This document shows, piece after piece, positions 20,285 to 32,040 of a DNA stretch of 64,000 nt. Position 1 is the stretch's first letter, and each line of letters starts with the position of its first letter. The position numbers and the translations under genes were made by a program. The stretch spans positions 14,295,599 through 14,359,598 of the forward strand of contig NC_087064.1 of NCBI RefSeq assembly GCF_963678635.1, read 5' to 3'. Source of the stretch: Symsagittifera roscoffensis (taxonomy: Eukaryota > Xenacoelomorpha > Acoela > Convolutidae). The notes below the pieces were generated by a model, which made no database searches, was not told where the DNA came from, and saw nothing but the letters and a program-made list of their open reading frames with translations.

Positions 20285-23200
20285 GCCGAGCTACACCTCG
20301 CCTCTGTATAATAAGTTTTAGATTTTGTTTTTTGATTTTTTTCTGGGTGAGTTAGCAATTCTAGCGACTTAATTTTTTTTCTTTTTAGCAGAGCAATTTT
20401 TGGAGCTGTTGTGTACAGAATATACAATTTCTTAAAAAATAAAAAAAGGAAAAATTTTGCCACTGAAATTTTCTGGTCCCATTAATTTTTGGAATGGTTC
20501 AACCGAAGTGGCTTTGCAATATTTTGCTCGTGTGCAAAATCAAGTTTCCTGAACGAATTAAAATTTTAAAAACATGGTTGTTTTTTTTTGGAAACTAGGT
20601 TTCTGTCCAAGTTTTTTTAAATTCTAAGATTCAAATGGCATTTACGAAATGCTCTGTTGAAGACTTTTAGAATTATTTCCCAGTGAAAAAACTGATAATT
20701 AATTGCCGTTGTTTTTTGTGTTACGTTTTTGTGTATCACCACGTATTGTCTTTTTTCCAATCTTACTTGCCCATTTTCCTGTTCTAGTTCTGTGAATAGT
20801 TTCATCAAAATCTAATCATATTTATCCAGTGCTGATAAACTATTGGTACTCTGGATAGAAATACAGGAAATTCTTAATGTTTCGACTTTTGAATGTCGCA
20901 ATTTGATTATTATAAATTGGAAATTTTCAGAACACAATAACTTGATGTCCAATAAAATATAATTTTCTTTTTCAGCCCAAGACCTTGTGTTGTGTGCAGT
21001 ATAAAAAACTCTTTAAAAATGACCTAACGTCAATCACTCAAAATAAGCCATTTTGATTTTAATTTGATTATGTCCATAATGGTTTCGCTGTATAATTATC
21101 ACATTTTTTCCAGTGATCCGCGGCTGAGACCATATTTTAATTTTAGCGAATAACAGCCGTTAAGTTCCATAAAACAATGCTTTCAGTGAAGCACAGCTAC
21201 CAAGCGGTGCCCAAGTGATCGGATGTCTCACACTTTTTGCTGTGCAGAGGAAAAAACCATCACATGAAAAAACCTAAAAAGGATGATAAAATCTATGGCG
21301 CCAAAGAATAGCGGTCAAAGAAATTTGCAAAATCGAACATAAATCAACGGTCTTTTAAAACTAAGCGCCCCTTTTGCTCAGAAATGCTAGCCCACAATTC
21401 ACAATGGACCATAAAACTGCTGTTAAAGCATGAAGACGAAATTTGAAGAAAGGTCAACTAAGCAAAAAATTTGAACAGAGAAAACTTGGTGGAAGTTTTG
21501 GTCTGAATATTCTCTTTTTAGGCTCAAAACATGCCTCAGTCTCCTTCCAGAGGTAATACAGAGCCTATCACTACTCAAGGAAGCGAAAAAATGAAAACAA
21601 CCTCATATCAATAAAAATTTTGCAAAAACTTGTTCAAAGAGTGGACAACTAGAGCATAAAAGACGCTTCAGGGCTATCTGACTGTCAATCAAACCAATTT
21701 CAGCCGAAGTAATTTGAAAATGTTTTGGATATTCAACTTTTTAAAAATAACAAGTTAGTGGAGTGAACTACTCATCGGAAGACAAATAGCCTTCTACCAG
21801 ATGTTTGGGCAATGACGTTTAGCGCCTTCTTTCATAAGTTAGAGTGCCCACAAAAGATGTGCAGAAACTCGCAAAATACATGTCAAAAATGTGGATTTCC
21901 GGCTCCTCCAAGTCCAAACTATTCAATCAAGTAGTAAGGCCCGAATAGGACAAGAAACGCTCTTAGGAAAGTTCATAAAGGACACTAGAAATGGTACTGC
22001 ACGTTTCAACGCGTGTATATCAACCTATCAGCACGCGCTGCGAAATACAAATAGCTTTTATAGATAAAAAAATCAGAAACACAATTAAATTCCGCAAAAC
22101 AAATCAATGTTAACAAAGAAAACAAATCAAGATACTACTTCGTTTAAAACGCCTCGTTCGAAAATAAGAATCAAAATCACACTTCGAAACACGATCTGCT
22201 CTAATCGAGCGAAATGAATTTCATGCGAAATTCAACGGAAGAAAAATAACGGCAGCTATACATCATGACGTAAAACAGAACAAGGAAGCAGAGTTTTTGC
22301 CAGGTTATTTGTCTTACAGTTGATAACCTGCTTTCATCTTAAATTGGTTTTCGTACCATTAACTATCATTGAAACTTGATTTCATCATTAATAACGTCTT
22401 CCCCATGCCTCGACTCCGTTGGCTCAACGATTAGTTCCTTTATAAACCTTTAAGATGCAGTTTTTTTTCAAAGTTGAATTAAATAATTTTGCTGCAAAAG
22501 TTATAAGCCTTTAATCCCTGTGATAGATAATTATTTTGTGATAAAAAGCAATTAAAGATATTAAGCTTGCGATTTGCAAGCATTAACGTATCCGAATAGC
22601 TTTTTTTGGATTAACAACCTGTTTAACAGAATCATTTGGTATCTTGTTTCATAATGAATTCAAATTTCTAATCGTCTCCGGCACACATAGTCCATCACTT
22701 AGAAAAACCGTTCAAAATAATTGTCAGCCAATTTTTTGTCTGCTTATGGTTTGTGGGCTTAGTTGCCACATTTTAGAGTTTTTATTTTGCTGCATGCAGT
22801 TTTAATATTAGTTGTTTTTTTACGTTTTTATTTATTTCTGCAATTTGCAAATCCACTAACCTCGACTTTGTCCATTTTCATTGTAATTTTTTTCCGTTCA
22901 AAAAACCCCATGGCCTAAATAATTACAGTTCGTTTTTTATTGACTTACCAACCTAATTTTGGGTCGTTTGAGGGAACCATAATTTGCATGCTTTCCTTCG
23001 GTTCACAAAAACGTTAAAATCTCTTTTGATGATAGTCATTTTATATTCGCTCGATGCATGTTTTCGAATTGCCAGTAAACGCTATCGAATACTTTTCTAA
23101 ATGTGTTTTCCGCATATAGATAATCATTCCAGACAACATTTTGAAAGTTTTTTGAATGTGGTTTTCGGAAATTTTCCCGTTTTCTTTGGACTCAGTGGCT

Positions 23201-25260
23201 TTCTTTTCCTGTCTGCTAGCTTGCAATGCTATTGTTGTGGTATCGGAAATGATTCTGGGTCAAAGTTGATTCTAATTTATTTAACTAAATCTTTGTAAAT
23301 TTATCCAGTGAAAAAATCACATACCTGGGAATATTTTTTCTTGAGAGGTTGAGTGACATCTCTGCCTGACGATATGCGTTCATTATTTGCCATTCTGATA
23401 TTAATATGATTATGTGTGCCTATAACCGCTCAACAAATAATACAAAAATGAACAAAACTGATAGCCTATATAGCTAAATAATTACGCTAACACAAAAGCT
23501 CGAGAAAAATTTACGGAAAGACAATTTATCAGACTGGAAAGAATGTATATGACAAAAAAACAATCAGTCTTTTTTGGTTTTTCTATGGCTTTTTCCACCT
23601 TCTGTAAAGTAACAAGTTAATAAGCTGAAATCGTAGAAAAAGTTCACTGGGCACCATGTTTTTTAAAAATAACAAGGTTTGAAGCTTGGCAATAAGAATT
23701 ATTCAAGCTCGACATTCTTGGCTCTATTAATGTCTACTTGGCGATCTAATCAGGCTTAGAAAATCTTCATCGCAATTGAGGCAAGCTATTTCGTCTCAAT
23801 ACGATGTTGCTAGACGCAAAAGTTGTCACTTTGTACTTAGCGTGTAAGGGAGATAATCTAAATTTTAAACTTTGAAACATGTGTAATTTTTTGGTCAAAT
23901 AAAAGTGAGCTATGAAAACTCCCACAAATGGCATCAATTTGCGTTATTCGCATTATTGTTAGCTCGCATTTTTTGTAAAAATTAGTGGCGTGAAGCGGTT
24001 GCTGTCAAAATTGAACTCTACCGCTAGATTTTTGGACAGACATTGCAGAGTGAATGATACAAACAGAACAGCTTGCCGCTTATTGAAGTTGTTGCATCAT
24101 AGATTGTTTTTCATTTAAAAGCGTAGCATACGTTTTTAACAAGCGGTGAATTTTTTGGTTCTCGCTGTTGGAGTTTTTGAACTTTTTTGTAGAGAAGTTT
24201 CACTGAAAAGTATGTTGGCTTGTATTGCTTAAATTTGAAGGTCTTGAATTGGTTAAATTTGAAGGAAACTAATTTTGAAGCTGGAAACGATTTTCAGTAT
24301 CCGTTTGAAACGTTCTTTTGAGCTCTGATAAAGAAAGGTCGTAAGGAGTCATGTTTGGTCTGAGATTGATGACTTTTCAGCCTCAATTTGGATCCCAATG
24401 AAAAAGTTTCAAAAATTGTCTATCGTGCAAGTTTTTGCGATGGAGTTTTTCGGATTTTTAAGTAGCACCTTCAACTCAATTTTTGATGTCAGTCCTTTTA
24501 ATTATATCGAATTCTGACAATGTATTAGCTCTTTTTTCATTTTCTAGCCTTCCTACTTTATTGAGTTGACGTATCAAAATAATATCAACAAGAAATTTAG
24601 AAAAAAAAAAGAATTTTAGCAAGCTGCTATCCTTGTTTCCGGTTGAACTTTATTCGTTCAATGTTTATGTTAGTGCATTATGTTAGAGTAAATCAGATTC
24701 ATCACGATAAAAAGTGCTTTGTACTTTCAGAAAATGATCGGGATATTTAGTTATTAATTGTTTATGGAAGTTGATGGAGTTTAATAATTGAAATTAATTT
24801 CTGCTGTAGTGTTTCAATAGCGTTTGAAAAAAGTTGATTGATTGAGTTAAGGAGATAAGTTTTTGTGAAGTTTTGAACGGTTTTATTGCCAACTTTAACT
24901 AACTGATGCCCGATTTCTTTCTAGAAGACATTTGAAATGGAATGCAAACTTGGAATGATTCTAATAGTATGAATATTACTGTTACTAAAATGCTGTGTTT
25001 AGTTTATTGTTCCGACTTTTGAAGAAAATAAGAAATATATATACATGTGCCCCGCCGATTGTGATCATCACTAAAGTAACCTGCAATGAGTATGCCTAAA
25101 ACTGCTTGTTTAATTACCTCGCACTAGAAAGTCGTTCCAAATTGAATTGAGGCAGCTAATTAGCTTTATTAAATCCAAACATGACTCAAATTTCATCATT
25201 TAATTTTGATATTGTCAGCCTTAAATTCATAGATTTGCCAATATTTATTTTACAAAAAAA
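20285..25260. other. Long gene-free AT-rich region with repeat fragments
   Basis: I find no exon or ORF with coding character on either strand. A partial SINE-like block lies at about 22550-22800 (GCTTGC/GCAAGC hairpin, then the CTGCTTATGG...GGGCTTAGTTGCCAC segment). A degraded CGCCTCTGT box is at about 20297. The 20930-22300 stretch is A-rich on this strand, unlike the T-rich flanks, but holds nothing I can name. Confidence 0.4.
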
Positions 25261-25272
25261 TTGAGAACAATT

Positions 25273-25748
25273 AAAAGGCAGTCGGAACATTCAGGGCTTC
25301 GTTACGAGGCCAAACTATGCACTGGATAGGCGCACACTTTGATGTCTGTATGTTCCTGGGTTCCAGAGACAAGTCTTAGAACATGTTCCAAAATGTAAAT
25401 GGATTTCACATTAAAAATTTCAGCGGATTCCGCGTACAAATACCTGTAACGTAAATTTTGTCGGCACATTGATTTTGTTGCGGATCTCGTAACGAGCAAA
25501 TATAATTAGTTGTTCCGGATTCCGCAAATGTAAGTGGATTCCGCAAATATAAGTGGATTCCGCAAATGTAAGTAGAATCCGCAAATTTATGCGGATTATG
25601 CTTAGAACTTGCGGATTCCGCTTACAATTTGCGGAATCCATTTACAATTGCGGATTTCGCGAGTTTGAGTTTTGCCTGTTGCGGAATCCGCTTACAATTC
25701 ACAAAATGCACAGTTTAGCCTCGTAATGTTTTCCCTGATAATATTAGC
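25273..25748. mobile_element. Inverted-repeat element with an internal 19-bp minisatellite
   Basis: The left end reads AAAAGGCAGTCGGAACATTC, followed by CGTTACGAGGCCAAAC and TGCAC. The right side at about 25706-25728 carries the inverted match (TGCACAGTTTAGCCTCGTAA). Between about 25517 and 25700 lie about nine tandem units of 19-20 bp, consensus GGATTCCGCAAATGTAAGT. The first four or so face one way, and the remainder (TTGCGGATTCCGCTTACAAT and similar) are close to the opposite orientation because the unit is itself partly palindromic. The AGGCAGTCGGAA end motif recurs at 55331, 56179 and, inverted, near 55565. Confidence 0.7.
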
Positions 25749-25869
25749 AGTCTTGTTTCTGTATGTAGTGCGATGCCTGAAACCATTAGCTATATTGGCT
25801 GAATTTCCGCATGTATCCCGCCATCTTCGGAATTTGGTTTTCAAGGCGCTAAGCATGTGGCTTTGAATC

Positions 25870-28800
25870 AGAAATCTTGTTGCTCAAATCTTAAAGCCTA
25901 TTCATATTGGCTTTGCATTGTTTTTTTGCACTTATTTTTTAAATAAGTTTAGCTTTAATCAATTTTTCTTGTCGTTTTGGTGCTAATATGCGCAAAGTGC
26001 AGCTTTGCTTCTGTTTGTTGATGCAATAAAAAAACTTAATTTATGAAATAGCGTGTGAGATGAAGATGAAGACATTTATTTAGACCCTGTTTTTTTTTCA
26101 TAAAAAACTCTCAGAAGTCGTTCACGCTGATGTTTGATTTTTTGCAGTCTGGCCAATGCGTTTCAATCGAATTCAGTTGTCTTAAGAAGGCAAGTTAGGT
26201 TTTTCAGTAAAAGCGAACATAACGCGAAAATAACTTGAATTTCGAACGTTGGTTTCATTGTTGAGATTCTTTGTTGGGGTTTCTTTATGCTTTTTGATCC
26301 ATTTTTCGATTATTGGGTCAGTTTTGTCAAATTAGTGGCAATCGGAAAGGATCCAGGAATTTAAAATAGTTTTGAGGTGATACAAAATTTGATGGTGATG
26401 TAAGATGTTTGTTTTAGCTAATTGAAAGGTTGACATTTTTTGAAAGTCAGTAGTTTTTGAGGTTTTGTTGTTCAATGACTCTTTTCCTACTTCTCTGCTG
26501 TCTGAGTTTTACGCCTTTAAATTACATTTGAGAAAGCCTTATTTCGTAGCTTCTTAAAGAAAAAAATTTGAGAAAGGATCAAGAAAGCTAGCATGAATGA
26601 AAATATAGCGTCAACTGGTTTCAAGGTTTTACTGAAAGAAAAACCAAAACTTACATAGACATCTTTCTTTGGCAACTAGTATCTTGCAAAAAGACTGGTT
26701 TTATTTAGGCTTCTTGGATCCTTTATGAAGAATTATGTGTTCTCACCTTACAGTTTTAAATTTTCGTAGATGACTTTTTTTTCATAAATATCATTTTGTA
26801 CAAATCTGCAAGAAATCGAATTTGTTTTAGAAAGGATCCTCGACAACTTGCAGGCCAAGAAAATTTCCAATTGTTTTTATTACACTTGCCGGATTTAGCG
26901 AGCGTAGTGTATTAGTACGACTACTCTTTGTTTCCAACCTAAAAGGCAAATATTGGTGCCACTTTTGGTGGCAAATTTAGGGCTTTTTGATAGCATGTAA
27001 TTTGACATTCGATTCATCATAAATTTTTGAGCTAAACATGTCTCGCAATTTCTTTTGCAATGCTTGATTTGTACATAATTTGGCTTCATGCTTTTCAGTT
27101 TTTTATATTTGAAATTAGCACAAACAAAGCTGTGTCTATTTATTTAGCTGCTATATTTGTGACTAGTGTCAGTAAGTTGTCAAGGTCCCGCGGCGCAGTA
27201 AGTTGTCAAGGGCCCGCGGCGAGGACAAAGTATTCTGTAGCTTCTGGTTGTAGGATCGAATGCAAAAGTTTTATTTTTCAAGGCCTATTTCGACCTTTTC
27301 TTTTTTTATTACTTTTTTAAGAGCCGCATAATAGTCGTTTTTTTGCTGATGTTCGCGAAGCGCAGTCTGGTTCGGTATTGTTGTTTTTTACCTGGCTTTT
27401 ATGTAGGAAAAGGTTTGAAAGTTTGTTGCTGTAGAAACTGGAACTCACCTCTGGATTTTTTGTTAATCGTTGATAGGTATGACGCTGATTATTTTGATCA
27501 TATTTTAATGTGCGACTCCAAAAACAGTATTCCACTGAAATTCTACTGGAAAATTTGTAGAGCTACTCTGTTGGTAAAAATTTAAGAAACTCAGCAGAAA
27601 GTTAGTATTCAATTTCCGTTCGAAACATTTGCTCTTCTGATAATCCTGCAATTTATTATGTTGATTACAATTGACTCTGTTTACTCTAAAAGTGTTCATT
27701 AGACGTGTTCACTTATTTGGAAGTGTTTTTGGAACTATTGGAAATTTCAGTGCATCTGCGCTCTACTTTATTTGCTGTGAATAGTGTTTGGTGTGTTTTA
27801 AGCTTCCGTGGTTAGCGCGTGAGAATCTTAAAGTCTTGAGCGCAGGTTCAAATCTCAGAGGTAGCCGAATTTTTACTAATTCGAGGTTTATTTCTAATTT
27901 TTATTATTGCACTTGATAGAGCTGCTTTTGCCGAGTTCTAGGAAGTGTTTGCGAAGCAAAGCTTCGCCTCCGAGTTGAAAAACGGCTGCTAGAAAATATC
28001 TTGAATGTTTCAAGCTGTCAATGAATGAAATTTTTTTCATGTAGTGTGTGTATGTGTATATTTCAAGTTATAGTGACTTAAAAAAGTTTGCACTAGTAAG
28101 TCGTTTTTTTTGTTTTAAAAAGACTTGCATTTTTTGGAATCTTTTTCTCATTTCAGAATATGTTTGTACAGCCATTTTACTTCTGCGATAAGCAAGCATG
28201 TGGCAATCGAAAACTAGATTTTTTCGTGTAAAATAACTTTGTTCACATGATTTTTGTTTCTATGAATTCCAGTTCTAACCAAGATGCTCTTTTAACAGCT
28301 ACAGTCATGGGCCTAGAGCTACTGTAAGGATACTGGGTGAAACTCCCTAAAAATTTTGAAAATTTTCGATTTTTGTTGGCTTTATGGGTTTGATCCCACT
28401 TTACGGCAGCCTTTTTAACGGTTCATTATTCAGTAACGTTTTAACTTGTTTTTATTCTATTTTCGATTCAGTTTTGAAGAGCGTAGTTGTGTTTTAATGC
28501 CTTTTATATACGCAAAAATATCCCGCCAAAAATTGTTTTGTCGGAAAATGTTTTGCATTATGTTTTTTGTTTTCTTTAAGCAATTTTTTCTCCTGAAATG
28601 ATGTGTAATTTTTTTTTAAGCAACTCTGCGTCGTTATTAGGTTTGAGCAATTTTGTTTAGATTCCAAAATGAGTCTTAAAAATTAAATTTCCCAGCGGAA
28701 TAAAAAAAAGTGTTGTTTCAGTTTTCTCCAAATAGGTTAGTTTTTTGAAAAATGTTCAATCATAAAATGCTCATAAAATTTAGGAAATGCAATTGTTTAT

Positions 28801-31280
28801 TTTCAAGCTTTGTTTATTTTCCAGTTTTCATGAGTTTTTTGGGTGATTTTTTGGAACTTTTTATCATGATTTTTTAACCTAAACTTAGACCTGAAAGTTA
28901 GAAATCTTCAACTTGATAATTTTTTTATTCAAAGTTTCAATTTCAATTGTTTATTACTGTTTCACGCCATAGCTTTTAGAAATTTAGGCTTGTCTCCATT
29001 TTAGGCTTTATGTTTTTTTTGAGTTCTAATTCAAGAGTTTGCTGAAGTGAGATAACAATAACAAAGAGAGTGTTTTTATTTTTGGTATATTGATAAATGC
29101 TCTCCAACATACAAGTGAAATCAGTGTGTTTCAATGTAAAAAAAAAAATTTTAGTTGCAAAAAAGCAAACCAAATAATCAATTACATTTTTTCTACCCTT
29201 GCGATAATCAGTGCAGTGTTATTGCAATCGGAAAGTTTTTTTTGTACATAATTTTGTTCACTTAATCTTCAGTCTTAGAGGCTTCTCATGCTTAAATTTT
29301 GAACAGTTTTTTAAGGTATTTTTGGGCCCATACAGCTGTAAAATTTTATTAACTGATTTCGTTATAGGATTGGCAATCGGGTATAGAACTGCCACATAAC
29401 TGATTTGAAAAAAAAAACTGATTTTGTTGTAAATTTTTTGGTTTTTGTTCCAAATTTTGTTGATTAATTTGGGGAAAATTGGTTTTAATTACGTAGTTAA
29501 ATCAATTGTGATTAGTATACACATTTTAACATTTCATGGTTTTTTTTTCATTTTATACACAAAAAAACTTTTGTTGAAAAGGAAATACTTTAAGCAATGT
29601 TGAAAAAAATTGGGGTTTATTTTTTCATTTTTTTTTCAATTTTTTCGGTGTAATAATTGGCTAATCTGGTGGAATAATTGAATCAAACGTTTTCGCAGAA
29701 ATTTGAGTGACAGCAAACATGTCTTTCATGACGAGATTGTCTTCTTTTGCAAAAATTGGTTGTTTTTTTCTAAAGTTTTGATATTCCTTGATTTTTCTCT
29801 GATTTTTTTAAAAATTTTTGTAGCCATGAAAATCGTGAGTAAGAGATCAAATGGTTCTTCCTTATTTAATACTAAAAAAATGGAAGTTTTTGCGCCATTT
29901 GCATGTTTGTTTTTAGAGAGTACAAACAAAAATTGAGTAGGCTATGAGAAATAGACAAAAAGGAACACAATTGATTTTGTTTAAGGTAACTAACTGTTTT
30001 TTACAAATACTCGCGGGATTTACAATTTGGATGTATTGGAGAGATATTTCATGTTTTTAACATTTAAAAATTTCAATCTAAGCTCTGATTTTCAGAACCG
30101 TTTTTTTATTTGTAAGTAGCATTTTGGATTCGTTCATGTGACATGGCAACGTGAGGCGACAACTCGTCGAAAGCGACATTTGGTCAAAAGCGGCGTGTGG
30201 CGCTTTTTCAAACGAGCGACAACTGCAACAGGTAAAAATTTGAACCAGGCAACAATTCGTAACTGTAGATTGAGCTACAAACCCTGATTGGCGCTCTGTT
30301 TTTCTCGTTCTGAATTAAAGCCAAGCGCAGCAAGCAGTCACTTCCTGCCGTTGTGTTTGTTCTTGCCGATGCATTGCCCTGTTGCTACTTGTCTGTGCAT
30401 TGTCCTAGATCGGCTGTCCTAGACTTTTTCCCGTAAGCACCTTTTCTTACATCTGAAGTTGAAAATGAAGTTACTTAATTAGTAAGTGTTAGCAACTTCG
30501 AGAATGCTTCCCGCTTGGCATAGAGGAAACGCGGTTGTCCCTACTCCCTAAAGTTTGGGTTTGATTCTCAGTCGGACCTTCTTTTTTTCAGCCTGTATGA
30601 AATAAAAAAATTTTCCGGGACAAATTGAATTGTCGGCTTTTTGTTTGTCTGCTTTTTTTCGGCTTAGTTGCCACAATGTAGAGCTATTTTGTGCACGCAT
30701 CAGTTTTTCGTCTTTGATGAAAGTCTTTATGATGTATTTCTGTAATTTACAAAATTAGTAGCCCTGACTTTGTAAATTTTCTTTTTTGTTGTTGTTTTTG
30801 TTCTCATGTAATTGACCATGCACTTCAAAACACAAAAGCTTACAAATCATACTTAGCAAACTCAATCACTTTCAATTAAAAATTAGTTTCCTTATCCCTA
30901 AAGAGCGTGATTTTAACTGTTCACACAAAATCAAGCTTTTAACTATCACACAAACATACATATTACCGATTTATACAACGCGATTTTTTCCACAATGGCT
31001 AGAAGCGTCATTCGACCTAAATATTCGGGCTTAGGTTTTATCGGCTTAGCTACTTTAATTTCTGTCGCGTCAATGGCAAAGTGTATTGATTAAAAAATCC
31101 GGTCGTTTTTTTTCGAAAGTTCAAAGTTTTAAAACCTAATTGCTTAATTTTTTTTAACGTCATTAATTTTTATGGCTTTTTTGTTTTCGGCTCAATGAGT
31201 GGCTAAGAGCGCCTGGTTCTGGCTCAAGGAATGCATTTCGGCTTAGTAGCTGCTCTGTAAAAAATTAAAGACCTTTTTAA
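25870..31280. other. Gene-free region with SINE-like and hairpin repeats
   Basis: No coding exon is recognised. There is a hairpin GCGAAGC-AAA-GCTTCGC at 27951-27967 and a weak copy of the box at about 25990. A tRNA-like segment lies at 27800-27870 (GTGGTTAGCGCG A box, GGTTCAAATCTC B box), and a SINE-like copy at 30420-30720. The duplicated short block AGTTGTCAAGG(T/G)CCCGCGGCG occurs at about 27176-27222. The remainder is T-rich unique-looking DNA. Confidence 0.45.
30420..30720 (+). repeat. tRNA-like SINE-type repeat, copy 3
   Basis: AGACTTTTTCCCGTAAGCAC starts the copy. The A-box-like block is TTGGCATAGAGGAAACGC and the B-box-like block is GGGTTTGATTCTC, followed by GTCGGACC and a C/T run. 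The body continues with AAATTGAATTGTCGG and CGGCTTAGTTGCCAC, matching the body of copies 1 and 22720-22800. Confidence 0.55.
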
Positions 31281-31388
31281 TGCTGTTTGTTGTTTTTTTT
31301 ATATATATTTTTTTTCGATTTTGTTATTTCCGTTTTTGTTTTTTTTTATTTTATAGCTTGTAATACTGTGCTTGCGTTGTATCGCCAG

Positions 31389-31416
31389 TGGTTTGAAGCT
31401 CCGATTCGCCTCTGTG
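31389..31416 (+). repeat. Dispersed CGCCTCTGTG hairpin box
   Basis: GAAGCTCCGATTCGCCTCTG is a one-base variant of the box at 16690-16708. The same box recurs at 37912-37923 (AAGCTCCGCTTCGCTTCTGT) and, with another 3-base loop, at 27951-27967. It lies a few bases downstream of the last candidate exon of the minus-strand membrane protein gene. Confidence 0.6.
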
Positions 31417-31533
31417 TTTAAGTTTTTGCCACAGTTGTCGCTTTCGACCAGTAGACGCTTTTGGCGAGATTTCGCCTTGCCGTGGTGAATTACCATCATT
31501 TTGGTGACGTTACAATTATGGAATTATTGGTTA

Positions 31534-32040
31534 TCATTGAGGAAGCGAGTTCATCATTTCAACATAAGAAGGCCTTCTCTTCATTCTCCCCTCCTTCTCA
31601 TCATCATCGTCACTTTCATTACTGCTCTTATTCTGATGCCCATTCGCTTGAATTTTTGCCGCATCTGAAGTAAAAAGCATGTTGCTTACCGGCCGTCGCC
31701 GTCAATTTTTGAGTGAGCATCATCGAGTGAGTCATGCTCAAATATTTATTCATCAAAATCTACACTAAGCTCATAGTCTACATGTTCATGCTCTTTTTAG
31801 TGACATTCCTTTTGTTAGCATTGATGGCTGTTTTAAAAACGATTTTCAACTCAAAAATAGTTTAAAGAGTTTGAAGATAATTCAAAGAGTCCCAAAATCA
31901 AACAAAGCAGTAGTTTACAGTTAGAGAGAAAGTAATTTTTCATTTCTTACTTTTTTCTGTCGCTTTAATCACAATATTCTGTTGAGCCCCGGGGTCAGTC
32001 ACGACGTAATGAAGAGAGTAAGATTGTCCTGCATCTTCAT
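31534..32040 (-). CDS. Two candidate 3' exons (alternative tail of the membrane protein gene)
   Basis: Exon 32040-31951 encodes DEDAGQSYSLHYVVTDPGAQ followed by QNIVIKATEK and ends at a strong donor (GTAAGAAA). Exon 31664-31534 starts after TTTTACTTCAG and encodes AAKIQANGHQNKSS, an acidic run (ESDDDDEKEG) and MKRRPSYVEMMNSLPQ before TGA. The two join in phase 1. Both are much richer in G+C than the surrounding DNA. The exon at 32040 accepts the same split codon (G|AT) as exon 8 at 32850, so it could be spliced from exon 7 or from an internal donor in exon 8. RRPSY resembles the phosphosite core of CREB-type KID domains, but no bZIP exon follows, so I do not call it CREB. It could instead belong to a separate gene. 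Confidence 0.5.

Noticed and set aside
25273-25748. CRISPR array from the 19-bp units
   Set aside because: Units are contiguous with no spacers, are partly palindromic, and the sequence is eukaryotic.
30150-31470. A 1.3-kb DNA transposon bounded by GTCGAAAGCGACA-like inverted ends
   Set aside because: The ends at about 30157 and 31433 do resemble each other inverted, but the match is short and gapped and no target duplication was found.
31534-31664. CREB transcription factor exon, because of RRPSY
   Set aside because: The rest of the KID pattern is poor, no bZIP exon is visible downstream, and the stop codon follows within ten residues.
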